Shown here: positions 1 through 11,850 of the stretch, in pieces
Position numbering within the stretch: the first letter of the stretch is position 1
Layout of the letters: each line of letters opens with the position of its first letter
NCBI RefSeq assembly: GCF_001949145.1
Contig: NW_019091476.1
Span: 1,214,203 to 1,256,857, forward strand
DNA from: Acanthaster planci
Taxonomy: Eukaryota > Echinodermata > Asteroidea > Valvatida > Acanthasteridae
DNA length: 42,655 nucleotides
Direction: 5' to 3'
The notes under the pieces: generated by a model
What the model saw: only the letters and a program-made list of their open reading frames with translations
The model's database searches: none
What the model was told of the DNA's origin: nothing
Translations under genes and position numbers: made by a program

Positions 1-2593
1 TGTGTGCTAAAATACAACTTCAGAACAATAAACTCTCTCTGCTGAGAAAGGAGACACGTTCACAATTTCGGGATGACAAAAAAGAATAATTAAGATGCTC
101 TAGCCATTAATCCAAACTCTTGTCATCTTTTGCTTTATTTGGTTCACGTAGTCCAAGCAGTAAGTCGAAAAGCAAAATCTAATTTTTGTTTTGATTTCAT
201 GGAAGAGTAAGCACGTTTTGGTGTCGGGTCTCATACTTTATTTCATTTACGTGCGAAAATAATTCTGACATTGTTGAGATAGGTGAACCTGCGAGCTTCA
301 ATGATTGTAGACAAAAGGTAAACGGCCCCCAAGATGCCACTTGCTTGTGCCTTCATTACCGAATTCTTTAATCTGCATACATAACCCACCTTTGTTAGTT
401 CTGCATAAAAACAACGGTCTTGCCCCAGGCTGCGAAGGTTGTTGTATTCTTGGATTCCGTCATGATTTGTGTATAAAAATCAATCATTGAAAAAATTTGG
501 GTTCACGGCTTCCAATACACCTAAACATAGTGTCGTCACACCTTGTTTGTACACTTTCCTTCTGGGGCTCGACAGATCGTGTCCCATCTCACAGCCACGT
601 ACAAGCGCACAATATTTAATGTCACTATGTTATGGGTTTATTTACCGAGTCTGTTGCCAGTTGAAGCTCGCCCACCACACATTCATTGAGAGCAGGGTTT
701 AAAACAATGTCTCTAAAATACTTAGAAAAGTGTTCGGCATGAGGAAATTCAGACGATTAGGGTAAACGAGCGAAAAAAAGGTCACTTTTTCTGAATATAT
801 ATTAATGGGGGAAAACTGGGGTAATCTTTTTGAAGATGCAGTACAAGTCAAAAACTTTGGAGTTTTTGTGACTCCTTGTACCACTTTGCTCCATAATCGA
901 AATGGCCCTGCTACACGGTTGCTGTTTTAATAATGCACGTTATCGATGAAACGCCTGTAAAAAATTAATAAAATGATTGAGAATCGAACATGCAACTAAA
1001 TGGACAAGGGCTATTCTAAAAAAAAAAAAAAAAACATAAACCCTTTGAACTAATTTCCACTACAGGCAAATCACATTATTTTCAGTTGCCACTTACCTAT
1101 ATCTGGTACACCTCTGCCAATTCCAAAACTGACATTGGACTGTATAACTATCTCTGCAGGAGTATGAACAGACACTGCCCCTTTTGATTGGAAACAAAAT
1201 TATTAGCAAATGAGTTTCTATTATGATACGGTTACCTAAATACTACGGGTGTAGTGAATTTTTACAAGTTCCTTCGTTCAGATACCCTACAACTCAAATT
1301 TACTCCTTCATAAATAAATAAATAAATAAATAAATAAAAACAATCAAAATCATATGTGTAAATGAATACTAAGCAAAAAATGAAAGAGTGGCCTGGGAGA
1401 CAATTTAAAACGTACCCCAAATCGTTACCCAATTTCCCCTCAGCGCATCTTCAAAAAGATACTCTCCATTAAATTTTACGGACCTTTCATTAATAAATTC
1501 ATAAGTATGCATACCTGAGCATAAATGGCCACTGCAGCAAAAAGCCTGAGCGGCACAATGAAATATAAGGGGTACAAACGTCATGTTTATTTCTCGCATG
1601 CAGATTCTCAAAGGTTTTTAATCTTCAGGATACTTCTAATATCGCCATGGTTATTCTGCTGTAAGTTTGTTTATTATGGACAAAATAAAGAATCAACTTG
1701 CGATTCGCGTTTAAGTTACAAAACGGACGAGACCAAGCAGACATCTACTCCATTAGACACTGCCATGTAGGTTGCAAATATCTTTTTGTCAGGGTGAGGG
1801 GGGAAATTAGAGATCTTTTGTCTGTTCGCAACCCTCAAGGGGGCTTTTTGCATCCCTCTATTGCTAGGTGCAAACTGCCAGCGAAGTCAGACTTTGAAAT
1901 AATGAAATACGTAACTTCACCTGATGGCATCATCGTGACGTTACTGCATGGGACAAATTTTAGTTGCCATTCCACTGAAGTTGTGATGTCTCAAAGTAAG
2001 TATATTTTAATTCAAGTTCGAGACTGAGCTTTTCGGGAAATTTAATTAATAGATATTCAAATTTATTGATAAGTTCCAAAAAAAGTCTCCGGTTTCTGTT
2101 CAGCGCGCGCGTCGCCGTACACCTGTGCGTTGGAAAAATAAAAGGTTTTATTTCGTAGAGGACGCACTGGATATACACACTGATATCATCGGCATTGTTC
2201 AAGTCAATGTAATCACCGTTAAATTACTTAAAACCGGCTCAAAGCACTAGGCCTACGCTCGTGATACATGTATTTTCCTCTTGGCTGTCCTTCTGGTTCC
2301 CGTCTTTGCTTGTGACTATGGCAAATTAGTGCAGCACAGTTGGCCACCATGATTTACAATAAAATTTTATTCAAATCACCACAATCAAAGCATTTGCTAC
2401 GACAGAAGATGGGCACGAACTAAGCTCAGTCAAGTTGGTGGAGGCAGAGAGCACCTTCGTCACTAGTCTTGGGCCAAGACGGCAGAACTCGATAGCGGAC
2501 TCGATCGAGCATATGCCGCGCGCGCAGATTTCTATTGCGCCCTCTCGTGACTTCACTTCACCAATCGACAGCTCGTTGTCATGATTGGATGCA
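1..2593. other. Intergenic, no gene recognised
   Basis: AT-rich non-coding DNA. All reading frames are short and none matches a family I know or has convincing splice sites. Only simple sequence is visible: an A-run at 1018-1034 and an AAAT repeat at 1311-1340. Confidence 0.6.
1311..1340. repeat. (AAAT)n microsatellite
   Basis: About seven uninterrupted AAAT units. They could be the tail of an old retroposon, but no body is recognisable next to them. Confidence 0.9.
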
Positions 2594-2820
2594 TGTGGCT
2601 GAGTTTGGGCGGCTTGTTCCCGTATGTTCACGAACAGCTCCATTTGTTATTCGTGGGTCGGCCGCTCGAACGCCGGGAACAAACAACCGGTATTATAAGC
2701 AACATGCATCATGGCGGCGTCCATGTACGTTATTCGAGAGTTAAGGTTTGGATGGGCTGAATTCTTTTCAATATAAACAGGAACATTCATTTCTGTGTTT
2801 CAGAAAATAATTAATGTTAA
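2594..2820 (-). mobile_element. MITE family A, copy 1 (cut by gap)
   Basis: The reverse complement of this stretch aligns over more than 200 bases with 30075-30311. Shared blocks include GAAAAGAATTCAGCCCA, AACGTACATGGA, GAGCTGTTCGTGAAC and a terminal GGGCGGCT motif. The terminal repeat starts near TGTGGCTGAGTTTGGGCGGC. The other end is lost in the assembly gap at 2821. I see no coding capacity, so it is a non-autonomous DNA transposon relic of unknown superfamily. Confidence 0.6.
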
Positions 2821-3427
2821 NNNNNNNNNNNNNNNNNNNNNNNNNNNNNNNNNNNNNNNNNNNNNNNNNNNNNNNNNNNNNNNNNNNNNNNNNNNNNNNN
2901 NNNNNNNNNNNNNNNNNNNNNNNNNNNNNNNNNNNNNNNNNNNNNNNNNNNNNNNNNNNNNNNNNNNNNNNNNNNNNNNNNNNNNNNNNNNNNNNNNNNN
3001 NNNNNNNNNNNNNNNNNNNNNNNNNNNNNNNNNNNNNNNNNNNNNNNNNNNNNNNNNNNNNNNNNNNNNNNNNNNNNNNNNNNNNNNNNNNNNNNNNNNN
3101 NNNNNNNNNNNNNNNNNNNNNNNNNNNNNNNNNNNNNNNNNNNNNNNNNNNNNNNNNNNNNNNNNNNNNNNNNNNNNNNNNNNNNNNNNNNNNNNNNNNN
3201 NNNNNNNNNNNNNNNNNNNNNNNNNNNNNNNNNNNNNNNNNNNNNNNNNNNNNNNNNNNNNNNNNNNNNNNNNNNNNNNNNNNNNNNNNNNNNNNNNNNN
3301 NNNNNNNNNNNNNNNNNNNNNNNNNNNNNNNNNNNNNNNNNNNNNNNNNNNNNNNNNNNNNNNNNNNNNNNNNNNNNNNNNNNNNNNNNNNNNNNNNNNN
3401 NNNNNNNNNNNNNNNNNNNNNNNNNNN
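2821..3427. other. Assembly gap (607 N)
   Basis: A run of N between two transposon fragments, so the gap probably hides further repeat sequence. Confidence 0.99.
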
Positions 3428-3622
3428 TTTTTCAGCCGTAGTTTTCAGCCCTTCTGCCCTCATATGAAAGCTCAAAGACCCAGGGAGTTGATCCTGGCAA
3501 CGATTTACACAATCTCACCATTTTGGTGGCCAAACAGTCTCCTTTTTCAAAAGATACTGTGGGTGGGGGCACTTTTAATGCTAATGAGCTGGTCAGAAAT
3601 TCTCACTTGAATTAGTGGTCTG
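3428..3622 (+). mobile_element. MITE family B, copy 1 (left end in gap)
   Basis: It matches 14170-14367 in the same orientation. Shared blocks include GCTCAAAGACCCAGG, AGTTGATCCTGGCAA, GATTTACACAATCTCACCAT and AATGCTAATGAGCTG. The right end, CTTGAATTAGTGGTCTG, is close to the reverse complement of the left end of the other copy (CAGTCCACTAATTCAAG at 13960). The left part lies in the gap. No coding capacity. Confidence 0.65.
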
Positions 3623-5090
3623 CACCCCTAGGCCCAAGACTACTTCGTTACCTAAGTAGTATTCTGCACGTTCATATTTCAACCCTGTTCACGTGACCAA
3701 CGGCTGCGCCCAGGCAAACGCGTGTATTTCACGCACTTCAGATATAGGCCTAGCCGTTTATTCTTTGGTAGCGGCCGGCGTTACGTGCGCGTGTAGTTGC
3801 GATGGACATTACACGTTATACGCATAGGCCTACGGGCATAATTCCAGAAAAAAAGTAAGGGTAAAAAAAACCGCGTCTCCGCGCCATTTTTTGAGCCAGT
3901 TCCTGACCAGAAATCGGAGATTTTTTGGCCTAAAGCAGGTGATACTCCAACCTTACCTCATTTCAAATACATGCCCACGTGTATGCACCTACAGGCCAAT
4001 TCTAATGTGAATCCCAAGTTGCCCATTATGTGTAATAGAAATGGTTGGTTTTGGAAACGTCATCATAACTTCTTAACTCATCCAAATGTTACACAACCAA
4101 AATAGGTCATCAAAAGTCTTTTACTGGGGTCAGCATGCTGTGGAATGCAAAGTAGTTGAAGCTGCTTAATTTACTTCTCGATTCACAACTCTAGTAGGAG
4201 TGGCATTAGTCCAATGTTTGAAAAAAAATTATTCCGCTGAAGGTGTAGGGTTCATAAAATTTGGTTTTAATCTCCTGCTTTGAATTATTTCTCCCATTTT
4301 CAGTGAAAACCATCATTTTTATTCTCAAACAAAATTGAAATCCAACAAAAGGATACATCAATTTCACTGTATTTCTCCCAATGGCTTTTCTTTATCCACG
4401 CTTTGGTCCACCCCCAGTACTTTTTCTATGATTTGAAAGACGATTCAAGATCTCTCGGGACTTTTTTCTTGATTCTTGTAACCGTGGGCCTAGCTAATAG
4501 TGTTTTATTGCAACTTCCGATCCTTCCGATCCGAAGGTGTCATCAGTTTCAAACTGCACACAGGCGTTGTTTGCGTGAAGGTCATCATATTGAGCATTGT
4601 TTAGCAATTACAGCAAAAAGGCTCCACCACAGACATCAACGGTAAATGTGTTTTTACTATTTTCAAACCTGTTGCAAGAGGGCACTTGAGTACTAGTTTT
4701 GAATAAATATGAATTTATTGGAGAAATGGTCCATTTAACCCCTAATCAAACCAGCCACCCCTGTATCTTCTGAACCGTGAGAAAGACTATTTTTCGAATG
4801 AAGCTGGTGATTGGCTCCCCCAGAAAGTCGTGGGTAAACAATTAAAAACACAAGCACTGCTGAACAATTTGTACCAAAATGTGCAAGAGCTAGTCTTGCC
4901 CCGAGACTGGTTTTACTGTTTTGTGCAGTCGACATGGGTGAACACAGCCAAATAGCAGTATCAGTACTATGCGCTATAGGCCTATTCACAAGGGACGAAC
5001 TGCCAGAAAGCCAGTCTTGTAAAACCCAGCAGGCTCATAGAGCTAAGTAAGATTGGAACCTTTGCATGGTGGAAATTTCATGAGATATAA
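3623..5090. other. Intergenic, no gene recognised
   Basis: No open frame has family resemblance or a plausible exon structure. TAGGCCTA-type words occur at about 3745, 3824 and 4976. Confidence 0.55.
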
Positions 5091-5292
5091 GTTTGCAGGT
5101 ACCCCATGGAAATAAATCTCTTTTAGAAGGGGTGATCAAACTCGACGTTTCGGCCACGATGCTCTGGCCGTACTCAGGAGAGTGCCGGACTCGAGTGGAC
5201 AGCTGGGTTATAAAGTTGAGTTAACACTCACCGGTTCTTTTAAGAACCACACCTGTTCTAAAAGAGAGTTATTCCAATGGTGTACCCGCAAG
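5091..5292 (-). mobile_element. Penelope-type terminal unit or retrozyme-like element
   Basis: A 200 bp unit bounded by an imperfect inverted repeat of about 38 bp (5091-5128 and 5255-5292; shared core TTCTAAAAGAGA, then CCATGG-like and GTACC-like blocks). The minus strand carries a hammerhead-ribozyme-like motif at 5144-5177. A diverged relative lies at 34060-34214. Penelope-like retroelements are known to carry hammerhead motifs in their terminal repeats, so this is best read as a solo Penelope terminal repeat or a derived non-autonomous element. Confidence 0.55.
5144..5177 (-). ncRNA. Hammerhead ribozyme-like motif (degenerate core)
   Basis: Read on the minus strand: CTGAGTA (consensus CUGANGA, one core base changed G to T), then stem II CGGCCA/TGGCCG closing an 8-base loop, then GAAA, then CGTC at the expected cleavage position. 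Helix I can pair CTC with GAG next to the core. Helix III is nearly absent, as described for the minimal Penelope hammerheads. The changed core base suggests this copy is inactive or weak. Confidence 0.55.
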
Positions 5293-8148
5293 CTAAAATA
5301 CCATGAATAAATGCGCGTGCCCACTGCAGAAAACCGCGCGCCATGCAGATTCGGTTAGCAAATCTGGGATCCCTCAAAGAGCCAACATTAGTTTTGAAAA
5401 ACGATGAAAAGCGATTATTTTGCTTGTTTTATTTAACATCCTCGAAAAAGCTTGTAAAGAGTCTCAAAATGAAGCCTTAACCCTCGGGAAAGCCAAATCA
5501 ACCTAATGGATAGACATGGATTTCAATTTTTACAAAAAGGGTTCGCTCACATTAGGCGTTTTCAAAGATAACTACAGAGGAAGATATATTTACTGTGAGC
5601 CTGGTAGAATCGTAGCCGCGATGATGATTAAACAGCCGCAGGAGAAAAACATGGTGGTAACATGCCCTCAAAATCAAGCCCTGAAAAAAATGGCACATTT
5701 ACAAAATGTTCAAATCGCCAGTCGTCGCATTCTATTGTAACGAACTGTGGCAAAGGCATGTCTTTTTCATTATTCTCATCTCTGTCACAAACAGGCTCGC
5801 TCGTTGTACAGGTATTCAACATTTAACATTTCCATGGCACCAAGCGATAGCCTCATCACGTGAAGTGTAGAATGTTGAATACGTTTCAATTCTAAACCTT
5901 CTTGCGAAAAGTCGGAAAGCCACTAATGGTTAAATCCAAATTCTCTTTGGAAATGCTTTAAAATGTTACGAAGATGAGGGCACAGAAATAAGCCGACGGT
6001 GTAACATCAAATGGAACCAAAGCATGTGAGGCACAATTCGATCATCATGTACTAGGTGTGTAGCATTTATGACCTGTCGTGTTTATGCTTTGCTTGGATT
6101 GTCCGTATGGTGATGTTCCTCTATTATGAAGTTTGTCTTCTTTTTCCCTTTTTTTCATAATGTCTAGTTGCGTAAAAAAGCTGTTTAATGTTTTCTATGT
6201 TTTATTACATGTCTGATATTAATAGTCTAATATTCAGTGGTCCCCTCTTTATTTATGATTGCTTAGACTGGTTTTCCAAAGGTGCCTTGCAGACAAAATG
6301 TCGTACAAGACCTGCATTTGCAAAAAATAATTTCATTCAAATGGGTTCTATAGCACTACACTGATGTTATGCACCACTGTAAAATCATGTAAAGTAATCA
6401 GTCAATGAGACAATGTAATGCAGGCCCAGTGACAGAAATACCAATAAAATTCCAGGTAGTCTTAAACTTTTGCAAATTTTGCAAAATAAAAGTTGTTCAG
6501 GGATTGTCAAGGATGTAAAAAAGGAAGAAATTGTGATCCAAAGATAAGCCCCTGCCAACAACAAAAGAAAATTAGATTCCAAACAACAAAATGTAAATAC
6601 GGATATAAATGAAATCAATTTGAGATAAAGAACAAAAAACATCGATTATAACCAAACAAACCGAGACTAAAACAATTAAGACGACAGAAAACACAATATT
6701 TGTGTAAAAAGCAAGCCGGAACAAGACAAAACGAAAAAGTAAAAACAAACAAGCTCTAGTATACGATACAAGAGAAAATTAGAAAAATATCACGGAGGAC
6801 TTGGCGGGACGAGTTCGAAAAGACAGGGCATAACGAGAAATAACGAAATACGAGAACACAAAGATAACAATACTAGAAAATACAATTTACGAAGAGATAC
6901 TGGCGACAAGACCACACGAGACAAACAGACCTGCATAATAAGATGAAGCAATAAGAGAATGCAAGATAAAAATAATAAACTGCAATGCCTGTGGATAATT
7001 AGAAAGGCAGTCAAAAGTATATGGTGCACACATGAAACAAACTAAGCAGGAGAAATGATACAAGATGTAGGCCCTATGAGAAAGAACATTTCGACGAAAA
7101 ATAAGAGTTTGAAAAACTACACACGAAACACGCAATAAAAATTATGACTTTTTATTGTTCATCTGCGTTTTCGGAGTTTCGTGTCGGGTGGATTTCGATC
7201 TGGTGACTCGGTAGCTGGTGGGGTCTAGCCAAGTGGGTGGATGCGTTTAACCTCCGTCTTTTCTGGCAAACTGCCTACATTTTTGCTTGATTGTCGTTTG
7301 TTAGTTTTCTGGTCCACAAAATAAACCTTCCGATAAGGAGCGATATGCCAAGAATGGCCGGCTCTAACACAGAGGCATATGTTAGGTTGGGGGGGGGTCC
7401 ATAGAATGCCCTGTCATTCCCCCTTAGTCTCTTTATTTATTTGATGGTATCCTGGCACATTGCCTAAAAGCCGATCACATAGTATCAGCCAATGGTGTAA
7501 TTGCACTTACGCCACATTTTATGTTGTTTAATCAATTAAGACCGATTTCACGAAATTTACGCATTGAGGGTTTTCAGAAGACGAAAAGAGCTGAGACAAA
7601 TGACAATAAAATCTGTGCCCTGTATACATTTTCAACAGGCCGCTCTAGCTCTCACCCATTGGTACAGCATTGGGATCAAAAAGTATAAGCAAATTATAAA
7701 TAAAGACAGAGTTGTTTCTCACCTTAAAACTGAGAAATCTTCATGTATCTTGCATACAGGTTGACTGAAATACAACTTGTACAGTCACGTCTGAAAGACA
7801 ATTACTGTGGTGTGAAATACTTTCCGCTAAAAGAGGGAGTGGGGTTGAATAGATTTTTTAAGAATAATTCAAAGCAAACTGTAGGCTAGAATTTAAACTT
7901 TGAAAAAAAAAACCAAAACAAAGCAAAAACAACAACAACAGGGGTTTATACTGGTTCACCCAATGCATTTGCGGGCCTGCAGTACAGAACAGAATATTAA
8001 TAAACCGTTTGTAACGATCTGGTATTTCAAGAAATATGGACAAGCTGACCAGCGGCAAGGCTAGGCCAGGGCCCGCATGGCCTCGACCGAATTCCCCTGC
8101 GCATGTCAATGGTGCAGGATTGACTCAATCCCGTTACAATCACAAGCC
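5293..8148. other. Intergenic, no gene recognised
   Basis: No supported gene. From about 6400 to 7140 the plus strand is strikingly A-rich and T-poor, with purine-rich low-complexity sequence and only short minus-strand frames. The remainder is ordinary AT-rich DNA. Confidence 0.55.
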
Positions 8149-8799
8149 CCGAGGCAGTGCTTCCACAGTCAAACTGAAAATTTCCCTATCCCCAGAGCCA
8201 AACTTCCTTATTTTCCTCCCGATTTCCTTATTTTTTAGTTTACCACCAAAAAGCCTACTATCAATCACTATCAATGTACCATCAAAACTACCATGCTTGT
8301 TTGCTAGATGATAAGCAGAGGTCAGTACAATGCTCAAACTCACGGTCTTGAAAATAAAATCAGCCTGTGTGCCTCATGTGCGGTGATATTGATCTGATTA
8401 ATAGCTATTTCATGTATTTCTGCATATCGCACACAATGCTGGGACTACCCAGGAATAGAAAAGAAAATAGCGCCCTCTGTAAGTTGATTGATTACATGGC
8501 TCGGCCTGGGGACGATGATACTCATGCTGCTGTACCTGACCAACTCAGAAGTTTTATTCAACTAGTCTTGTTTCCAGTCATCCTGAATGTGACAGAATAA
8601 TATCGTAGAGTTTGAAGTGTAGATTTCGGGGTTAATTTTGAGAATATTTGTAGAATTTGCTCAGAATTCAATAATTTCCTTAGAATTTCTTTAGATTCGG
8701 GGGATTTCCTCAAAATTTCCTTAGATTTTTTCATCCCCTTCGAAAGCAAAAATTTCCTTAAAATAAGGAAATTTCCTTGAAAGTGGAAGCACTGCCCTG
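8149..8799. mobile_element. hAT-like MITE
   Basis: The ends are inverted copies sharing GGCAGTGCTTCCAC, then TCAA, then AATTTCC. The right end reads CAGGGCAGTGCTTCCAC inward, and CAGGG-type termini are typical of hAT elements. Both ends are followed internally by TTTCCTTA-type low-complexity sequence. No transposase frame is present, so the element is non-autonomous. I could not identify an 8 bp target duplication, so the superfamily assignment is tentative. Confidence 0.5.
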
Positions 8800-11775
8800 A
8801 GGTAAGGTACAGTCTTCCCCCCCCCCAAATACCAAATTCCGGCATGCTCTATAGAGGGCTATGTGACGTTTACCCATCCTCGATGCCAATGAGCACTGGC
8901 ATACAACCAATTGACGCTATAGAAACCCCCATTGGAATCCCGCCATGCCCGTATCTGAGACAAGTTGAGGAGTAAAATAAATTTGTAAAATGTTAGTATC
9001 GTCGAATTTTCCCTCTTATATTTTTTTACAGAACCATTTTCTTGAAGAATGAACCCAACCCAATTAGAAAATAAAGTAAAGTCCTTCAGCCGACATTAGA
9101 AACCTTCAAATCAAAATAGTTTCAGTCTTACTGACTTGGCGCCATTGTTTATGATGACAAACCAGCACAGACGCGTCTTCAGTAATAGCGCTTTACAATA
9201 GGCCCTAATGCAAGCTCGTTGATATCATGTACCACAATTCTTCATTTGGCATTATTTAAGTTGGATTTTTCTTGAAAATTTTGTCCAAAATGGACACCTT
9301 TGCCGGGGATAAATGCCATACACCGCTCCCGTTCTTAATCACCGTAAATATACCAGATGATTAAAAATTTAAAGGGGGAATTTTATTGGAGCAGATGGTG
9401 TAGGGTCAGAATTTGTTGGAAGTAATTTTGCCGTCCTTGAGCTTAGCGTATGATGTGTTTAATTTTTTTTTTAAATAAACTCTTCCAAGAGTACTGTGAA
9501 CAGACTTGCAAGATGACAGAGCATGCTATGCAATGACGCAGACTCAAAGCACAGTTTGGGTTAAATTGATGATAATATATCAAAGTTTCAAAACCCGCCG
9601 AGTGTGGAAAAATTCTAAGAAAATTTATTTTTTGGCTTCTTTTTGACAAAATGACGGGATGTTTACATTTACGTATTTGTTGCTGACCTCTTCTCTCGTT
9701 CGCCTTACCATTTTCCAAAAAAAAATAAAGAAAAAAGATTTGTCTAACAGGTTTTTCTCTAATAAGAGCGGAAAAACTAGGCAGTCGCGCAATAAACCAC
9801 TGCGTTTAGAAACCAGATTGACATTTTTTAAAGATACCGTGCAGACTGCGCGTTCTGTCCAAACAGCCTTCTTGTTATGTATATTAATTACACGTCACGA
9901 AACTACTGGCATAGTGGAGCATTCTTCTTTAGGCCTTCCTTTCTTCCTGTGAAGCTCTAGTAGTTTTTTAAGGCTATTGTTATGGTGTTGTCAGTGCATG
10001 TAACATATAAAGGGATAAATAATGTCCTGGACCTGTCTTAAACGTTAGGTTAAGAACGGCAAAGCAAATATTTATTACTGTTTACTTTGAGTCAGAAGTC
10101 TAAATAAGTTTCAATATTAAAGATTTCAATCTATTTTGTACAACAGTTTTACTTCATGTTTAAACACCTCTTTGACGATGTTAACGTAAGTTTCTTTCTT
10201 GGGCATTCGTAAATCATATCGGCGCCATGGCGCGTATTGGGTGGGGTGGTACCATTGATCTACCATTATAATGGAGATCAGTGGATGGTGCACAGCCAAC
10301 TGATGTTTCATCGGCTGTTTAAGACTGGCCACGTGTGAGCTATCGGACAAAATTAATGACAAAACTGACTCAGGCATTTATGAAAACTTTGCAACCGAAC
10401 AGGTTCCCGTCTTGAGTGTGAATATAAAATATCGCGTGGTGTACGGCTTTGCGGTTCCGCAACCGTTTTCCTTTACCATTTCCGCTCGCGTGAAATAGGT
10501 TTTCACTTCCCTCTTGCTGTAATAGGGGAGTCCGACACAAAACATAAAATGTTACTGTCCCCTATCCTATCTCGGCCTTCCGCTTCATGTCTAAGCCACT
10601 GTCGATATGCGAATGAATTAATCACACACTGCTGAAGGTAGTATGTTTTAATATTTCCTTAATCACGTCATCATGTGAATTTTGGGGGGATTTTTCAGGA
10701 TGTCTACTAAGCAACAAATGTTGAATCCTTTTTGCGACAGATTTGGCATGACATGTTGAAGAATTACTGTTTTTGTGATGCATTTTTTGTCATCAGAAGT
10801 GCGATTGAAATGTCAAATATTGTCTGACTGCAAATAATCTTTTGAGATAAATGGAACATGCAGAGAAAATGCCAAAATTCAAGTTACTTTTATGGCACCA
10901 GTATCCATCATCATTTAATTTGTTTGAGTTTAGATTATTTCATTTTGTCTTCTAATAGCTCAACTCCGATCTTTTCACAAGAAACATTGCCAGATAAGCC
11001 AGACAATACATACTTTATTTTAAATAACGAGAATAAGGTCAAGTGATTCTTGAGTATTTGGGGGCACACGTGTTTTTCAACAGAACTAGTGATAATCAGC
11101 ATAGTGGGCAATATTTCAGAGTTTATAACATTCATGCCAACGCGGAACAACTCTCCCCTTCCGGTTTCCTTCACATTATGAACTGTTTGTTTTGGCGGAT
11201 GTCTGGTAGGCTATAGACTGGCACGCACATTAAATCATGTTTCCCATTTTTTCCCCAGATACTATCAACTTCATTGACACAGGAATGAACCCGCATTCAC
11301 AATGGAAGTGCACATTGCACGGTTTGTTGGTTGGTTGATGGATATGTTTGGCTGGCTGGACTGGTCGCAGCTAGGATATCGTGACCTATCCATTTGAGAT
11401 TAAGACGTCCTAATGACTTATATTTTATTGCAATTTATTGTAATTACCTAAAGCAGCGCATTAAAACTGTTGTCGGTAATAATTCTGAGAATTGATGTGT
11501 GGTTGACACTTTTCTTCGGAAACAAAAAGGTTGAACATATTACGTCATTGCTTGAGAGAGGTAGATCCAAAATTCATGAAATGGTGGTCAAATCCTGTCA
11601 TCAGTGGCGCACTTAATTGGGTGAGGGCTCAGGACTGAACTCCCCCCGGCCCCCACGACTGTCAATTCTTTTAATATTTTGAAAATCAAAGATTCAATAT
11701 ACACCTTCATCCTCACTAGCTCTGATTTAGCTGTACACCCCAGTCCCCTGAGACGTAAGGGGAAGGGCCTAAGCA
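8800..11775. other. Intergenic, no gene recognised
   Basis: Only short frames without family resemblance on either strand. No repeat pair inside the window covers it. Confidence 0.5.
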
Positions 11776-11850
11776 TCATTCATTCATTCATTATGGTTTA
11801 TTAAAACATGAATGGCAGCCGTTAGGCTGAATTGAACATGTTTTTACAGT
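11776..11850 (-). mobile_element. Possible LINE (L2/CR1-like) 3' end
   Basis: On the minus strand a short unique sequence ending TTTTAATAAACCATA runs into (ATGA)n. L2- and CR1-type LINEs end their 3' UTR in a short tandem repeat rather than poly(A), so this looks like a 5'-truncated insertion. No reverse transcriptase remains upstream. Confidence 0.35.

Noticed and set aside
2768-3610. Long frames spanning 2768-3610 on both strands
   Set aside because: They are open only because the assembly gap is read as unknown residues.
7165-7260. tRNA-like promoter boxes (TAGCCAAGTGGG and, on the other strand, GATCGAAAT)
   Set aside because: The two boxes are on opposite strands and in the wrong order, and no cloverleaf can be drawn. 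Not a tRNA or a clear SINE.
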